Shown here: positions 48,018 through 57,782 of the stretch, one piece after another
How positions within the stretch are numbered: the stretch's first letter is position 1
Layout of the letters: every line of letters starts with the position of its first letter
Assembly (NCBI GenBank): GCA_934401725.1
Contig: CAKRSS010000003.1
Span: 25,465-89,464, forward strand
Length of the DNA: 64,000 nt
Source: an uncultured Eubacteriales bacterium
Lineage (GTDB): Bacteria; Bacillota; Clostridia; Oscillospirales; CAG-272
Direction: 5' to 3'
Made by a program: the position numbers and the translations under genes
The notes under the pieces: generated by a model
Database searches by the model: none
What the model was told of the DNA's origin: nothing
Seen by the model: the letters and a program-made list of their open reading frames with translations, nothing else

Positions 48018-48116
48018 ATCCCAGACCTCCTTCGACAAAATCCGTGTGCACCACCCGCAGGCGCGGTATCATTACACTCCGCTTCACGGAGAAAGTCATA
48101 ATTCAACACATTATAG

Positions 48117-48145
48117 ATTATATCACCGCGGCATCACTATGTCAA
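48117..48145 (-). promoter_or_regulatory. Consensus promoter of the cpsBCD-like operon
   Basis: On the minus strand TTGACA (48145-48140), 17 bases, TATAAT (48122-48117). The ~95-base leader contains a hairpin (CTCCG-TGAAG-CGGAG, 48078-48092). Confidence 0.85.
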
Positions 48146-48165
48146 CATAAATTCGAATATTTGTT

Positions 48166-50037
48166 TCAGGCTTTTGCCGCGATGGGCTTCGGTGTCTCGA
48201 CTTCGTTGTACGTCGGAACAAGCTCGTGTATGTAATGACGTATATCCGCGCTGTCGTCGGCCATTACCGAGTGCAGCTCGTCGAGCAGCTCGAACAGGCG
48301 GTTCTCGTCAAACTCGATGGGCTTGCCTATGAAAATCAGCTTGTTTGCGGTGGCGGTAAGTCCCTCCTCCGCCATGAGCATCTCCTCGTACATTTTCTCA
48401 CCCGGACGCAGGCCGGTGTACTCAATCTTGATGTCGACGCCGGGCTTGTAGCCGGAAAGCCTTATGAGGTTCTCCGCCAGCGTTGCGATTTTGACGGGCT
48501 TGCCCATGTCCAGCACGAAAATCTCGCCGCCGCTGGCGTCGACGCCCGCCTCAAGCACAAGCGAAACAGCCTCGGGAATGGTCATGAAGTAGCGGATTAT
48601 GTTCTTATCCGTAACCGTGACAGGGCCGCCCTCGGCGATCTGACGCTTGAACAGCGGAATTACGCTGCCGTTCGAGCCGAGCACGTTGCCGAAGCGGACG
48701 GCCACGAACTCCGTCTTTGAACGGCGGGCGTAGGTCTGCACTATCATCTCGCAGATGCGCTTGGTCGCGCCCATGACATTGGTGGGGTTGACGGCCTTGT
48801 CGGTCGAAATCATGATAAAGCGCTTTACCCCGAACTTATCCGCCGCGCGCACGACGTTGAGCGTGCCGAAAACGTTGTTCTTGACGGCCTCGTTGGGACT
48901 GTCCTCCATGAGCGGGACGTGCTTATGCGCCGCTGCGTGGTAGACCACGTCGGGATGGTACTGCTTGAACACGGACTCAAGTCTGTCGACGTCGCGCACC
49001 GACCCTATCAGCGTGACAAGGTCGAGATCCTTGAAGTGACGGCGCAGCTCGTTCTGTATGTCATATGCGTTGTTCTCGTATATATCGAAGATTATCAGTC
49101 TTCCGACGCCGTACGACGCTATCTGACGGCACAGCTCGCTTCCGATGGAACCGCCGCCGCCCGTCACGAGCACGGTCTTGCCGGCGATGAAGTCCTTGAC
49201 GTTCTGCTGGTCAAGCCTGACGGGTTCGCGCCCGAGCAGGTCCTCAACCTGAATGTCGCGGGTGTCCTTGACTCCAACCCGGCTGTCAAGCATTTTGTCG
49301 ACGCTCGGCAGCATACGCACCTTGCAGCCGGTGCTGCTGCATATGTTGAGTATTTCTGTACGGCGCGCGACCGGGCAGGAGGGCACCGCGAAGATTATCA
49401 TCGAAATATCGTACTTTTCGGCGTTCTTCATAATGGAATCGCTGTCTCCGGCGACGCGGATGCCGCGCACAAAGGTACCGACCTTCTCTTTGTCGTCGTC
49501 AATGAAGCAGGCCACGCGGTAGTCGCGCATTGCGGGGTTTTTGAATATATCCTGGCTCAGCATGCAACCCGCGTCTCCCGCGCCGATGATCATGATGTTC
49601 TTGACGTCGCCGCGATTCTCGGGCGCGTTCTGACGGCGGGTGTGAATTTTGAATATCACCTTGTAGCAGCTGCGCAGAAGCATAAGCGCGCAGCACATAA
49701 ACACCACCGAAGTCAGATATACGCTTATCGGAAAGCGGTTTTCGAAGAGCATGGGGTGAATCACGCACCAGGGCAGCGCCGACGCCACCACCTTCGCCTC
49801 AAACAACATACGGTCACGCGTTCCCGCAAACTGCCAGAGCACACGGTAGCCGCCGAGCAGCCACAGCATAAGCCCGAAAGTGACGCTCAGCAGCGGAATT
49901 CCCCAAAGATAGGCGCTCATATATCCGCCGAGCGCGTCGAAATCAAAATTGACTCCGAGCACCAGCGCCACCAGCACGACTGCGTTGACCGTGAATATAT
50001 CGAGCGAATGCTTCATTACTTTTTTCAGAACATTCAT
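48166..50037 (-). CDS. Nucleotide-sugar 4,6-dehydratase/epimerase, CapD/WbpM/PglF type
   Basis: 623 residues from the ATG at 50037 (AAGGAG upstream); the frame to 50133 adds an unlikely leader. Four N-terminal membrane helices (to about 120), a first Rossmann domain (IMIIGAGDAGC) and the catalytic SDR domain with VLVTGGGGSIGSELCRQI and MISTDKAVNPTNVMGATK. Such proteins convert UDP-GlcNAc to a 4-keto-6-deoxy sugar, a precursor of bacillosamine or fucosamine-type sugars in surface glycans. Confidence 0.93.
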   Translation of the reverse strand: MNVLKKVMKHSLDIFTVNAVVLVALVLGVNFDFDALGGYMSAYLWGIPLLSVTFGLMLWLLGGYRVLWQFAGTRDRMLFEAKVVASALPWCVIHPMLFENRFPISVYLTSVVFMCCALMLLRSCYKVIFKIHTRRQNAPENRGDVKNIMIIGAGDAGCMLSQDIFKNPAMRDYRVACFIDDDKEKVGTFVRGIRVAGDSDSIMKNAEKYDISMIIFAVPSCPVARRTEILNICSSTGCKVRMLPSVDKMLDSRVGVKDTRDIQVEDLLGREPVRLDQQNVKDFIAGKTVLVTGGGGSIGSELCRQIASYGVGRLIIFDIYENNAYDIQNELRRHFKDLDLVTLIGSVRDVDRLESVFKQYHPDVVYHAAAHKHVPLMEDSPNEAVKNNVFGTLNVVRAADKFGVKRFIMISTDKAVNPTNVMGATKRICEMIVQTYARRSKTEFVAVRFGNVLGSNGSVIPLFKRQIAEGGPVTVTDKNIIRYFMTIPEAVSLVLEAGVDASGGEIFVLDMGKPVKIATLAENLIRLSGYKPGVDIKIEYTGLRPGEKMYEEMLMAEEGLTATANKLIFIGKPIEFDENRLFELLDELHSVMADDSADIRHYIHELVPTYNEVETPKPIAAKA

Positions 50038-50104
50038 TTTGACGCTCCTTAAATACGTTGTATAAACACCCAAGTTGTCCCAGGTCAGCCTGGCTTTCCT
50101 GTTC

Positions 50105-50133
50105 ATAATATCACATATTGCCGACTTTGTCAA
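50105..50133 (-). promoter_or_regulatory. Promoter of the CapD-like gene
   Basis: On the minus strand TTGACA (50133-50128), 17 bases, TATTAT (50110-50105). Confidence 0.82.
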
Positions 50134-50213
50134 TCACAAACCGAGCCGCACACATGACAATTTGTGACATGTTTGTGGTTTTGCTGCATTTTCGGCTTTT
50201 TGCGGTGCGACGC

Positions 50214-51701
50214 TCAATAGCTGTAGCCTCCGTCGCCGCCGAAGTGGTTGCCGTGCGAGGCGACGTTGGCGTTGCGACAGGCGCGGTGTGTGCGGCGGGC
50301 ATGTCGCCTTCCCTGCCCGCTCTTATCCGGAGCGGACTCATCGCGCAGCTCCGCCATCACAAACAGAAGAACTGCCAGAAAGGCGTAGGGTATCGGGCAG
50401 AACTCTCCGGGATTGACCTGCGACATGAGGAACAGTCCAGCGTACGACACGCCCATGGCCAGCTTAAACACCGACGTGCGGCGGAATATCGTGTAGACGC
50501 GCAGACTGAGCTGGAGACCGTAGGCCGCCACGCCGACAAGCCCAAGGCTGCCGACAACCTGCGGTATCATCATGTGGTACCAGTTCATGGCACCCTCGCG
50601 GGGCATATAGAGATCCTCATTTCCGCGGTAACCGAGCCCGCGTCCAAACAGATAGTTCGAGCGGAGATCGTCCATCATGCGGCCGAGCAGGCCGTAGCGC
50701 GCTTCGTCCTGCGAGATGAAGCCGCCGAGGTTATCTATACGGTAAAACGCGAGTATATGCCCGATATTGAGATACCCCAGCACAAACAGCCCGACGCCCA
50801 CCGCGCCGTAGATGTACCATATTTTCTTGTCCGCATAGCACAGGTAGACAATGCATATGAACAGCTCCACCGTACCCATGAGCAGGCCGCCACGCGAGCC
50901 GGACAGCACAATTCCCGTGTACATCAGCGCGAACGAAATGAGGTGTAAGCGGTTCCAGCCGCCGCGCGAGACAAAGAAACACGGCATAGGCAGCGCGAAC
51001 ATGAGCATTGTCGCGAGGTTGTTGCTGCACTGAAAGTCAACCATGGTGTGCGTCTCGATAAAGCTGTCCCAGCCGCGCACGTAGAAGACCGCGATTGAAA
51101 AGCAGCACAAAAGTCCCATAGCGTATATCATACCGGCGAAACGGTCGAAAACGTTGTAGTCGCGGCGCACGCGGACATACGCCCGCGCGCCGAGGTAAAC
51201 CAACAGCATTCCGACGCCGAGAAAGCCAACGTAATACAGCGCCGTCCCGCTGAAATATTCGGCACTCGAAATGGTACCGAGCCCGCCGAGCGTAACCGCG
51301 ACCGCCACCGCCACGCTTCCCCACAGGTTGACGCCCGTGCGCAGGCGCGGACGGTACAGAATCGCGTGAAGCACAATGGCGACTCCGAGCGGTATCGCCA
51401 TCCAGATGAAGGGCAGGAACGTCTGCGCCGAGTCGTAGCAATCCGAGAGAAAGACGCTCATAAGCAGCAGCGTCACAAGCGGCGCCAGCGCGTCGCAGCA
51501 CAGCACCAGCTTGACGATAAAAATCCATGCGAACACCATCGCGCCCACAACCTCGAGGTCAAGCGCGATAAAGACGCACGCCAGTACAAATTCCACCGCC
51601 CAGCAGGCCGGGCTCATAAGCGCCCGATTTATGAATGACTTTACGCCAAGCCACTTCTGCACTATCGCCTCACCGGCGATGCCTTCGGTGGTATCGTTCA
51701 T
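50214..51701 (-). CDS. O-antigen ligase/Wzy-type polysaccharide polymerase
   Basis: 495 residues with ten to twelve predicted membrane helices. The segment GIVLSGSRGGLLMG is the SRGG motif of the O-antigen ligase/polymerase family. It probably polymerises or attaches repeat units of the surface glycan. The Arg/His/Gly/Asn-rich C-terminal tail (about 460-495) is unusual. Its start codon overlaps the HAD stop by one base (TAATG), so it is translated from the same mRNA as the lspA-rluD-HAD genes. Confidence 0.86.
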   Translation of the reverse strand: MNDTTEGIAGEAIVQKWLGVKSFINRALMSPACWAVEFVLACVFIALDLEVVGAMVFAWIFIVKLVLCCDALAPLVTLLLMSVFLSDCYDSAQTFLPFIWMAIPLGVAIVLHAILYRPRLRTGVNLWGSVAVAVAVTLGGLGTISSAEYFSGTALYYVGFLGVGMLLVYLGARAYVRVRRDYNVFDRFAGMIYAMGLLCCFSIAVFYVRGWDSFIETHTMVDFQCSNNLATMLMFALPMPCFFVSRGGWNRLHLISFALMYTGIVLSGSRGGLLMGTVELFICIVYLCYADKKIWYIYGAVGVGLFVLGYLNIGHILAFYRIDNLGGFISQDEARYGLLGRMMDDLRSNYLFGRGLGYRGNEDLYMPREGAMNWYHMMIPQVVGSLGLVGVAAYGLQLSLRVYTIFRRTSVFKLAMGVSYAGLFLMSQVNPGEFCPIPYAFLAVLLFVMAELRDESAPDKSGQGRRHARRTHRACRNANVASHGNHFGGDGGYSY

Positions 51702-52579
51702 TATTCAGCCCTCACTGCTTTCCGCGCGACCGGAGGGTTCGCGCTGTCGTAGTTGTTATCAAAATATTCAACAAGGTCACCGATGACGCCGTCATAGTTC
51801 GAGCAGAGGCAGAGCTCGCATATGCTCTTGACCGCGTCCGACGCGTTCGCCGGGCAGGCGGATATGTCCGCGTGCCGAAGCATTTCAATATCGTTCTCAA
51901 AGTCGCCGACGCAGCATATACACAACGGCTGGCCGGGACGGTCATAAAGTTCGCGGAAGGCCTCGAGCATGCTGGCCTTGGTGCGGTCCCTGCGGTGGAA
52001 CTCAATCAGCCGCCGTCCCGACTTATCCGCGCCGAAGATGTCGCCGTAGCGCTCGCGGCAGGCCTCGCGAACCTGCTCAAGCCGCTCCGGCTCGCCGACC
52101 AGCGCAATCTTGAACCACGCCCCGGCTTCCCACTTGTCGAGCGGAAGAAGCGTTATATTCTCGTCGGAAACTGCGCGCAGGTTGTGACGGGCTATCTCGT
52201 CCGTCGGCTCGACGAGGAAGCCGTTATCGGCGGTCGAGATGCGCAGACCGAGATCGGGGAAGCTGACGCGCAGAAATCGCGCCATACCGAGCGCCGCGGG
52301 CTGCTCCATCAGGTAGTCTCTGATCGAGCGGCGCGCCGAAGCGTCGTAGAGGCAACTGCCGTTCGAGAGACTGAGCGGCGCGTTGACTATCTCTTCGGGG
52401 TGCGGAATAATATTGAAGAGATTTGACGCAGTACGTCCCGTCGCGAAAGTGAAAAGGCCGCCCTGCAACTTGAAATACTCCGCTGCCTCAAGGTTGCGCG
52501 GAACAAGACTGGTACCGCGCCCCATGAAGGTGCCGTCGAGATCGGTCATTATCATAAGTCCTTTGAATTTCTGACTCAT
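51701..52579 (-). CDS. HAD-IIB (Cof-type) hydrolase
   Basis: 292 residues. MTDLDGTFMG (nucleophile Asp and acid Asp), TFATGRT and CCVGDFENDIEML are motifs I, II and IV. It dephosphorylates a small metabolite, perhaps a sugar phosphate. ATGA overlap with the pseudouridine synthase gene before it. Confidence 0.9.
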   Translation of the reverse strand: MSQKFKGLMIMTDLDGTFMGRGTSLVPRNLEAAEYFKLQGGLFTFATGRTASNLFNIIPHPEEIVNAPLSLSNGSCLYDASARRSIRDYLMEQPAALGMARFLRVSFPDLGLRISTADNGFLVEPTDEIARHNLRAVSDENITLLPLDKWEAGAWFKIALVGEPERLEQVREACRERYGDIFGADKSGRRLIEFHRRDRTKASMLEAFRELYDRPGQPLCICCVGDFENDIEMLRHADISACPANASDAVKSICELCLCSNYDGVIGDLVEYFDNNYDSANPPVARKAVRAE

Positions 52580-53526
52580 TTTTCTTCTCGTTTCCGTAAT
52601 ATCTCCAGCAGAGCTTCAAAGTCTGCCGGGAATGGGGCATGAAAGCACATCTGCTCGCCCGTCGACGGGTGTGTCAGCCGCAGCTCGCCCGCAAAAAGAC
52701 ACTGACCGTGAATCAGCGCCGCGTGCGACGCCTCAAAGCGGGTGTGCCCGCCGCCGTAGGTGGTGTCGCCCATCAGCGGGTGGCCGATGTAAGCCATGTG
52801 GACTCTTATCTGGTGCGTCCGTCCCGTCTCAAGCTCGCAGCGCACGAGCGAAAAGCCCGGATAGCGCTCGAGCACTGACCAGTGCGTAACGGCGTCGCGG
52901 CTGTGCGCCGACGGGTCTCGGATGACAGCCATGCGCTTGCGGTTTTTGGGGTCGCGCCCGAGCGGCGCATCGACCCGGCCGCTGTCCTCGCGCGGGTTGC
53001 CCATGAGGATGGCGTAGTAAATGCGGCTCATGTGGTGCCCCCTGAGCTGTGCAGACAGTCCGGCGTGCGCGGCGTCGTTTTTGGCGACGACCAGCAGTCC
53101 CGCCGTGTCCTTATCGATGCGGTGGACGATGCCGGGGCGGCTGACTCCGCCGATGCCCGACAGCGAGTCGCCGCAGTGATAGAGCAGTGCGTTGACAAGC
53201 GTGCCGTCCGGGTTTCCGGCTGCCGGGTGGACGACCATACCGGACGGTTTGTTTATTACAATTATGTCCCGGTCCTCGTAAATTATGTCAAGCGGAATGC
53301 TTTGAGGCTGCGCCACATCCGGAACCGGGTCGGGCAGCGTGACGTTTACCACATCACCGTCGCGTAATAAGTAGTTCTTTTTGACTGCTTTATTGTTGAC
53401 TGTGATGCCCCCCTCCTCCGCCAGCTTCGCAGCGGCGGAGCGTGAGAGCTCGGTTTCGGCCGAGACGTAAGCGTCAAGCCGCACCCCGCAGGACTCAGGC
53501 GCGGGGGTCAGTGTCAGAGTTTTCAT
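52576..53526 (-). CDS. RluD-family 23S rRNA pseudouridine synthase
   Basis: 316 residues from the ATG at 53526 (MKTLTLTPAPE). An S4 domain (about 13-70) is followed by the catalytic domain with HRIDKDTAGLLVVAKN (Asp in HRID) and ELETGRTHQIRVH. It isomerises uridines in helix 69 or similar sites of 23S rRNA. The start overlaps the lspA tail by 32 bases with no clear Shine-Dalgarno, so translation is probably coupled. Confidence 0.92.
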   Translation of the reverse strand: MKTLTLTPAPESCGVRLDAYVSAETELSRSAAAKLAEEGGITVNNKAVKKNYLLRDGDVVNVTLPDPVPDVAQPQSIPLDIIYEDRDIIVINKPSGMVVHPAAGNPDGTLVNALLYHCGDSLSGIGGVSRPGIVHRIDKDTAGLLVVAKNDAAHAGLSAQLRGHHMSRIYYAILMGNPREDSGRVDAPLGRDPKNRKRMAVIRDPSAHSRDAVTHWSVLERYPGFSLVRCELETGRTHQIRVHMAYIGHPLMGDTTYGGGHTRFEASHAALIHGQCLFAGELRLTHPSTGEQMCFHAPFPADFEALLEILRKREEK

Positions 53527-54130
53527 GCGTGTCGGTAGCGGGGGCGTCGGGGGTTTTAGTGTCGTGGGCTTTAACCTCGGGAGCATCAGCCTCGGTGGTT
53601 GCAGCGTCGGATGAGGTGGCATCGGCAGGGTTATTTGCTGCTCCTGCCGCCTTCCCGGTACGCGAGGTGCGGATTATATCGCCTATCAGGTACACCACCA
53701 GCACGCCCGCGCCGACGCAGACAAACGCGTCCGCGACGTTGAACACCCACGTCCAGAGCTTGGGGAAAGCGCAGAAATCTATGAAGTCGATGACATACCC
53801 GAGAAGCACGCGGTCAATCATGTTTCCGAAGCCGCCTCCGATGATAAAGCTGAGGCCGAGCCGCGCCCACGTGTTGCCGGGGCGGTAGCGGAAAAGGTAA
53901 TAGCTCAGCGCTGCGAGTCCCACGACCGAGCCCACGATGAACACCCAACGGTGCTCGGACAGCAGTCCGAAGGCCATGCCCTCATTCTCAACGTAGGTAA
54001 ACCTCAGCACGCCGGGTATCACGGGCGTCCCGCCCGCGGGAAGCGACGTGGCAAGCAGCCATTTAGTTGCCTGATCCAGCCACATGACGCCGACTATAAC
54101 AAAAAGCCAAACTAACATTTTGTTCTCCAT
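53495..54130 (-). CDS. lspA: Lipoprotein signal peptidase (signal peptidase II)
   Basis: 211 residues with four membrane helices. Catalytic Asp residues in GGGFGNMIDRV and FNVADAFVCVG. It cleaves prolipoproteins before the lipobox cysteine, needed for the many lipoproteins here. The C-terminal ~50 residues are an Ala/Thr/Asp-rich tail not found in shorter homologues. Confidence 0.95.
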   Translation of the reverse strand: MENKMLVWLFVIVGVMWLDQATKWLLATSLPAGGTPVIPGVLRFTYVENEGMAFGLLSEHRWVFIVGSVVGLAALSYYLFRYRPGNTWARLGLSFIIGGGFGNMIDRVLLGYVIDFIDFCAFPKLWTWVFNVADAFVCVGAGVLVVYLIGDIIRTSRTGKAAGAANNPADATSSDAATTEADAPEVKAHDTKTPDAPATDTHENSDTDPRA

Positions 54131-54172
54131 ACCAAACCGGGGGGCATCGGAAAAATGTCCCCCGGACTTGTT

Positions 54173-56989
54173 TTATTTGTTTTCGATAACGGCGGCACAG
54201 CGTGCGCAGATGAAGCCGTCCTCGGTGTGAACGCCCTCGGTTGAGTGCATCCAGCAGCGGTCGCACTTGTCGCCGGGAGCTACCTCGACCTTGACTCCGA
54301 TGCCGGAGAGCGTCTCGGTGAACGCGCCCTCGGGAGCCTCGCCCTTGACGAGCTTAACGTCGGACACGATGTAAACCGTGCCAAGGTCAGCCGCGAACGA
54401 GTCGAGCAGAGCGTATATCTCGTCGTCCGTCGTGTAGACGGTGACGGCGGCGTCGAGCGACTTGCCGATCAGCTTGTCGGCACGCGCCAGCTCCAGCGCC
54501 TTCATAACGTCATCACGCAGAGCGAATAAACGCTCCCAATGCTCGGCGACTTTCGGGAAATTGAGGTCGTCGCGGTATGCAGGCAGCTCGTTGAGGAAGA
54601 CGCTCTCGGCGTTGTCCGCACTGACGTGCGCCATGGTGCGCCAGATCTCCTCGGCCGTGAACGACAGAATAGGAGCCAGCAGGCGAGTCAGCGACGACAG
54701 TATGAGGTACATCGCGCTCTGCGCGCTGCGGCGCGCAAATCCGTCTCGCTTGCCCGTGTAGACTCTGTCCTTGGTTATATCGATGTACAGCTTGGACAGA
54801 TTTATGGTGCAGAAATTGTTGATATCGTGATAGATGAGGTGGAAGGAATAGTTGTCGTAGGCGCGACGGCAGTCAGCGACCAGCTCGTTGAGCTCGTGGA
54901 CTATCCACTGGTCAATAGCCAGCATGTCGGCGGGCGCGACGGCGTCGTGCTCGGGATCGAAATCGCCTATGTTCGCCATTATGATACGGCAGGTGTTGCG
55001 TATCTTGCGGTAGGTCTCGGAGAGCTGCTTGAATATCTCGTCGGAGACGCGGACGTCCACCTGATAATCGCTCGAGGCGACCCACAGACGCACAAGGTCA
55101 GCGCCGTACTTCTTTATCATGTCGGCCGGGTCAACGCCGTTGCCGAGCGACTTGTGCATCGCCTTGCCCTGTCCGTCTACCGTCCAACCGTGGGTGAGCA
55201 CCGTCTTGTAGGGCGCGCCCTCGCCACGTGCTCCGACCGCCGTCAGCAGCGACGACTGGAACCAGCCGCGGTACTGGTCAGCGCCCTCGAGGTAGAGGTC
55301 AGCCGGCCAGGTTACGTTCTTGGGCCATGCCTCGTCGTATCCGCCGTTCTCGACGACTGCGAAATGAGTCGAGCCCGAGTCAAACCAACCGTCAAGCGTG
55401 TTGGTTTCCTTGGTGAAGTGATGACCGCCGCAGTGCGGGCAGACAAATCCGTCGGGCAGCAGCTCGGCCGCCTCCTTCTCATACCAGACGTTGGAGCCGT
55501 GCTCGCCGAACAGCTCGGACACGCGCGCGATGGTCTCGTCGTTGCAGACAGGCTTGCCGCAGTCCTCGCAGTAGAAGACGGGAATCGGCAGACCCCAGTG
55601 ACGCTGACGCGAAATGCACCAGTCGGCACGCTCTCTGACCATCTGGGTGATGCGCTCGCCGCCCCATGCGGGAATCCACTCGACATTGCGGCAGGCATCG
55701 ACGGCCTCGTCCTTAAAGGCGTCGACAGAGCAGAACCACTGCGGCGTCGCGCGGAAGATGATGGGATGCTTGCAGCGCCAGCAGTGCGGATACTCGTGCT
55801 CTATGCTCTCGGACGCGAACAGCGCGCCGGATTCCTTCATATCGTTGATTATCGCCTCGTTGGAGTCGGCGTAGTACATACCGGCGAACTTGCCTGCGTC
55901 GGCAGTCTGGAAGCCGCGGTCGTCAACGGGGACGACGATGTCTATATTGTAGCGGCGGCAGGTGTTGTAGTCATCCGCGCCGAAGCCGGGAGCGGTGTGA
56001 ACGCAGCCGGTACCGCTGTCCATGGTGACATAATCGGCCATGAGCAGCACGCTGTCACGGTCAAGGAAGGGATGGCGCGCCTTCATGTACTCAAACTCGC
56101 GGCCTGCCATGTGAGAGAGCTCGGTGTAGTCCCCGACGCCGCCGTCCTTCATGGACTTCTCGAGCAGCGCGCGGGCGACGATATACTTCTCGCCGTTCGC
56201 ATTGTTGCGGACGATGACGTAATCCTCGGCGGGATTGAGCGCGATGGCGAGGTTGCCGGGAATTGTCCAGGGGGTGGTAGTCCAGATTATGAAATAAGCA
56301 TTCTCCGCCAGCTCGCCGAGCTTGCCGAGGTCATCGCTGACGCGGAACTTGACGTAGATGGAGGTGCACTTGTCGGTCTGATATTCGATCTCGGCCTCGG
56401 CGAGAGCGGTCTCGTCGTAGGGGCACCAGTAAACGGGCTTGAGCCCCTTGTAGATGTAGCCCTTCTTGAACATCTCACCGAACACCTTGACCTCGCGCGC
56501 CTCAAAGCGGGGCGCCATGGTCATATAGGGGTGCTCCCAGTCGCCCGTGACGCCGAGACGGATGAACTGCTCGCGCTGACGGTCGATAAACTTCTGCGCG
56601 AAGGCGTGGCAGGCGCTGCGGAACTCGGGGATGGACATTTTCTTGCGGTCGAGCTTATTCTGCTTTATAATGGCGCTCTCGATGGGCATACCGTGGTTAT
56701 CCCAGCCGGGCACGTAGGGCACGTAATAGCCGCCCATGACCTTGGACTTGTTGATGAAGTCCTTGAGTATCTTGTTGAGCGCGTGACCCATGTGGATGTT
56801 GCCGTTCGAGAAGGGAGGGCCGTCGTGAAGCAGGAACTGAGGACGCCCCTCGGCGTTCTCAAGCATTTTGTGATAAAGGTCGATGCTGTCCCAATATTTA
56901 AGTGTCTCCGGCTCCTTCTGCGGCAGATTTGCGCGCATGGAAAACTCGGTCTGCGGCAGATTGAGGGTGCTTGTGTAATCCTTGGGCAT
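54173..56989 (-). CDS. ileS: Isoleucyl-tRNA synthetase
   Basis: 938 residues. HIGH box as NGNIHMGHALNK, KMSKS box as GKAMHKSLGN, editing domain GTGCVHTAPGFGADDY, and the C-terminal zinc finger with CDRCW and ICARC. The length and order match bacterial type IleRS. Located between yggT and lspA, the usual Bacillota place (where divIVA and ylmH often also lie). The 44-base gap upstream is too short for a T-box. Confidence 0.97.
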   Translation of the reverse strand: MPKDYTSTLNLPQTEFSMRANLPQKEPETLKYWDSIDLYHKMLENAEGRPQFLLHDGPPFSNGNIHMGHALNKILKDFINKSKVMGGYYVPYVPGWDNHGMPIESAIIKQNKLDRKKMSIPEFRSACHAFAQKFIDRQREQFIRLGVTGDWEHPYMTMAPRFEAREVKVFGEMFKKGYIYKGLKPVYWCPYDETALAEAEIEYQTDKCTSIYVKFRVSDDLGKLGELAENAYFIIWTTTPWTIPGNLAIALNPAEDYVIVRNNANGEKYIVARALLEKSMKDGGVGDYTELSHMAGREFEYMKARHPFLDRDSVLLMADYVTMDSGTGCVHTAPGFGADDYNTCRRYNIDIVVPVDDRGFQTADAGKFAGMYYADSNEAIINDMKESGALFASESIEHEYPHCWRCKHPIIFRATPQWFCSVDAFKDEAVDACRNVEWIPAWGGERITQMVRERADWCISRQRHWGLPIPVFYCEDCGKPVCNDETIARVSELFGEHGSNVWYEKEAAELLPDGFVCPHCGGHHFTKETNTLDGWFDSGSTHFAVVENGGYDEAWPKNVTWPADLYLEGADQYRGWFQSSLLTAVGARGEGAPYKTVLTHGWTVDGQGKAMHKSLGNGVDPADMIKKYGADLVRLWVASSDYQVDVRVSDEIFKQLSETYRKIRNTCRIIMANIGDFDPEHDAVAPADMLAIDQWIVHELNELVADCRRAYDNYSFHLIYHDINNFCTINLSKLYIDITKDRVYTGKRDGFARRSAQSAMYLILSSLTRLLAPILSFTAEEIWRTMAHVSADNAESVFLNELPAYRDDLNFPKVAEHWERLFALRDDVMKALELARADKLIGKSLDAAVTVYTTDDEIYALLDSFAADLGTVYIVSDVKLVKGEAPEGAFTETLSGIGVKVEVAPGDKCDRCWMHSTEGVHTEDGFICARCAAVIENK

Positions 56990-57033
56990 GGTTTTATAAA
57001 ACTCCTGTCTTTTAATATGCGTAATATGTGCGC

Positions 57034-57312
57034 TCAGCCGACCATCTCAAGCATCAGCTGGAGGAGCGCAAGTAATAAATATGATACGTAAAACGAAATG
57101 TCTATGGGCAGGTTCTGAAACCAGCCAAGACGCTCAAAGAGGCTTCTTACCGGCATAATCACCGGCTCGGTGACAAGGTTCAGAAACCGGACGAGCCTTG
57201 AATCCTCGTCGTCAATGAACCACGAGAGCACCGCGCGCACAAACATGGCCACAAGCAGTACCGTGACGACCGTCCGGGCAAGCAGTACGATAAAATAAAC
57301 TACTGTCGGCAA
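57034..57312 (-). CDS. YggT-family membrane protein
   Basis: 92 residues with two hydrophobic segments and the motif TEPVIMPVRSLF between them. The family is found beside sepF in the cell-division cluster; function not well defined. Confidence 0.92.
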   Translation of the reverse strand: MPTVVYFIVLLARTVVTVLLVAMFVRAVLSWFIDDEDSRLVRFLNLVTEPVIMPVRSLFERLGWFQNLPIDISFYVSYLLLALLQLMLEMVG

Positions 57313-57327
57313 TGCAGCTTCCTCCGA

Positions 57328-57768
57328 TTATTTGAAGGTAAAGCCGGAGGTGCTGTCGTCACTCTCCGCGGTGGCGTCTCCCATACCGACGGGGCACGGA
57401 GCCACCACGAATGTCGTCTGCGACGCCATCTGAAGGTCGCCGCCGAGGACGTGAACCGCACCGAGAAGAAAATCTATCAGTCGTCTCGCATTTTCGCGGT
57501 TGAGATCCTCTATGTTCATGACGACCGTGCAGCCGCGCGCCACGTAATCCGCGATCTCGGGGCCGTCGTCATAGCTCTTCGGACGCATGACGCGCAGGGA
57601 CACGCCCGGAGTCTTGGCCTCAGGGATGCCGCGCAGTTCCCCGCCCTCGGCAGGCGGAATGTCATCGATCATTTCGGTGCCGCCGGGCGCGTCGCCGGTG
57701 TAGGTGTCGGCGCTGTCGTTGTAGAGAGCGTCGTCTTCGTCCTTAAGCAACTTTTTAAAAAAATTCAT
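57328..57768 (-). CDS. sepF: Cell division protein SepF
   Basis: 146 residues from the ATG at 57768 with AGGAGG four bases before. N-terminal amphipathic helix MNFFKKLLKD for membrane binding, acidic linker, and a SepF core with VMRPKSYDDG, MNIEDLNRENARRLIDFLLG. It links FtsZ to the membrane. Confidence 0.94.
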   Translation of the reverse strand: MNFFKKLLKDEDDALYNDSADTYTGDAPGGTEMIDDIPPAEGGELRGIPEAKTPGVSLRVMRPKSYDDGPEIADYVARGCTVVMNIEDLNRENARRLIDFLLGAVHVLGGDLQMASQTTFVVAPCPVGMGDATAESDDSTSGFTFK

Positions 57769-57782
57769 GTTTCCTCCTATGC

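Noticed and set aside
56990..57033. T-box leader before ileS
   Set aside because: Only 44 bases separate ileS from yggT, too short for a T-box, and no AGGGUGGNACCGCG-like sequence is seen.
54539..57091. 850-codon open frame on the plus strand opposite ileS
   Set aside because: It is a shadow of high-GC codon bias in ileS; no start signal, no recognisable domain, and the opposite frame is a complete IleRS.
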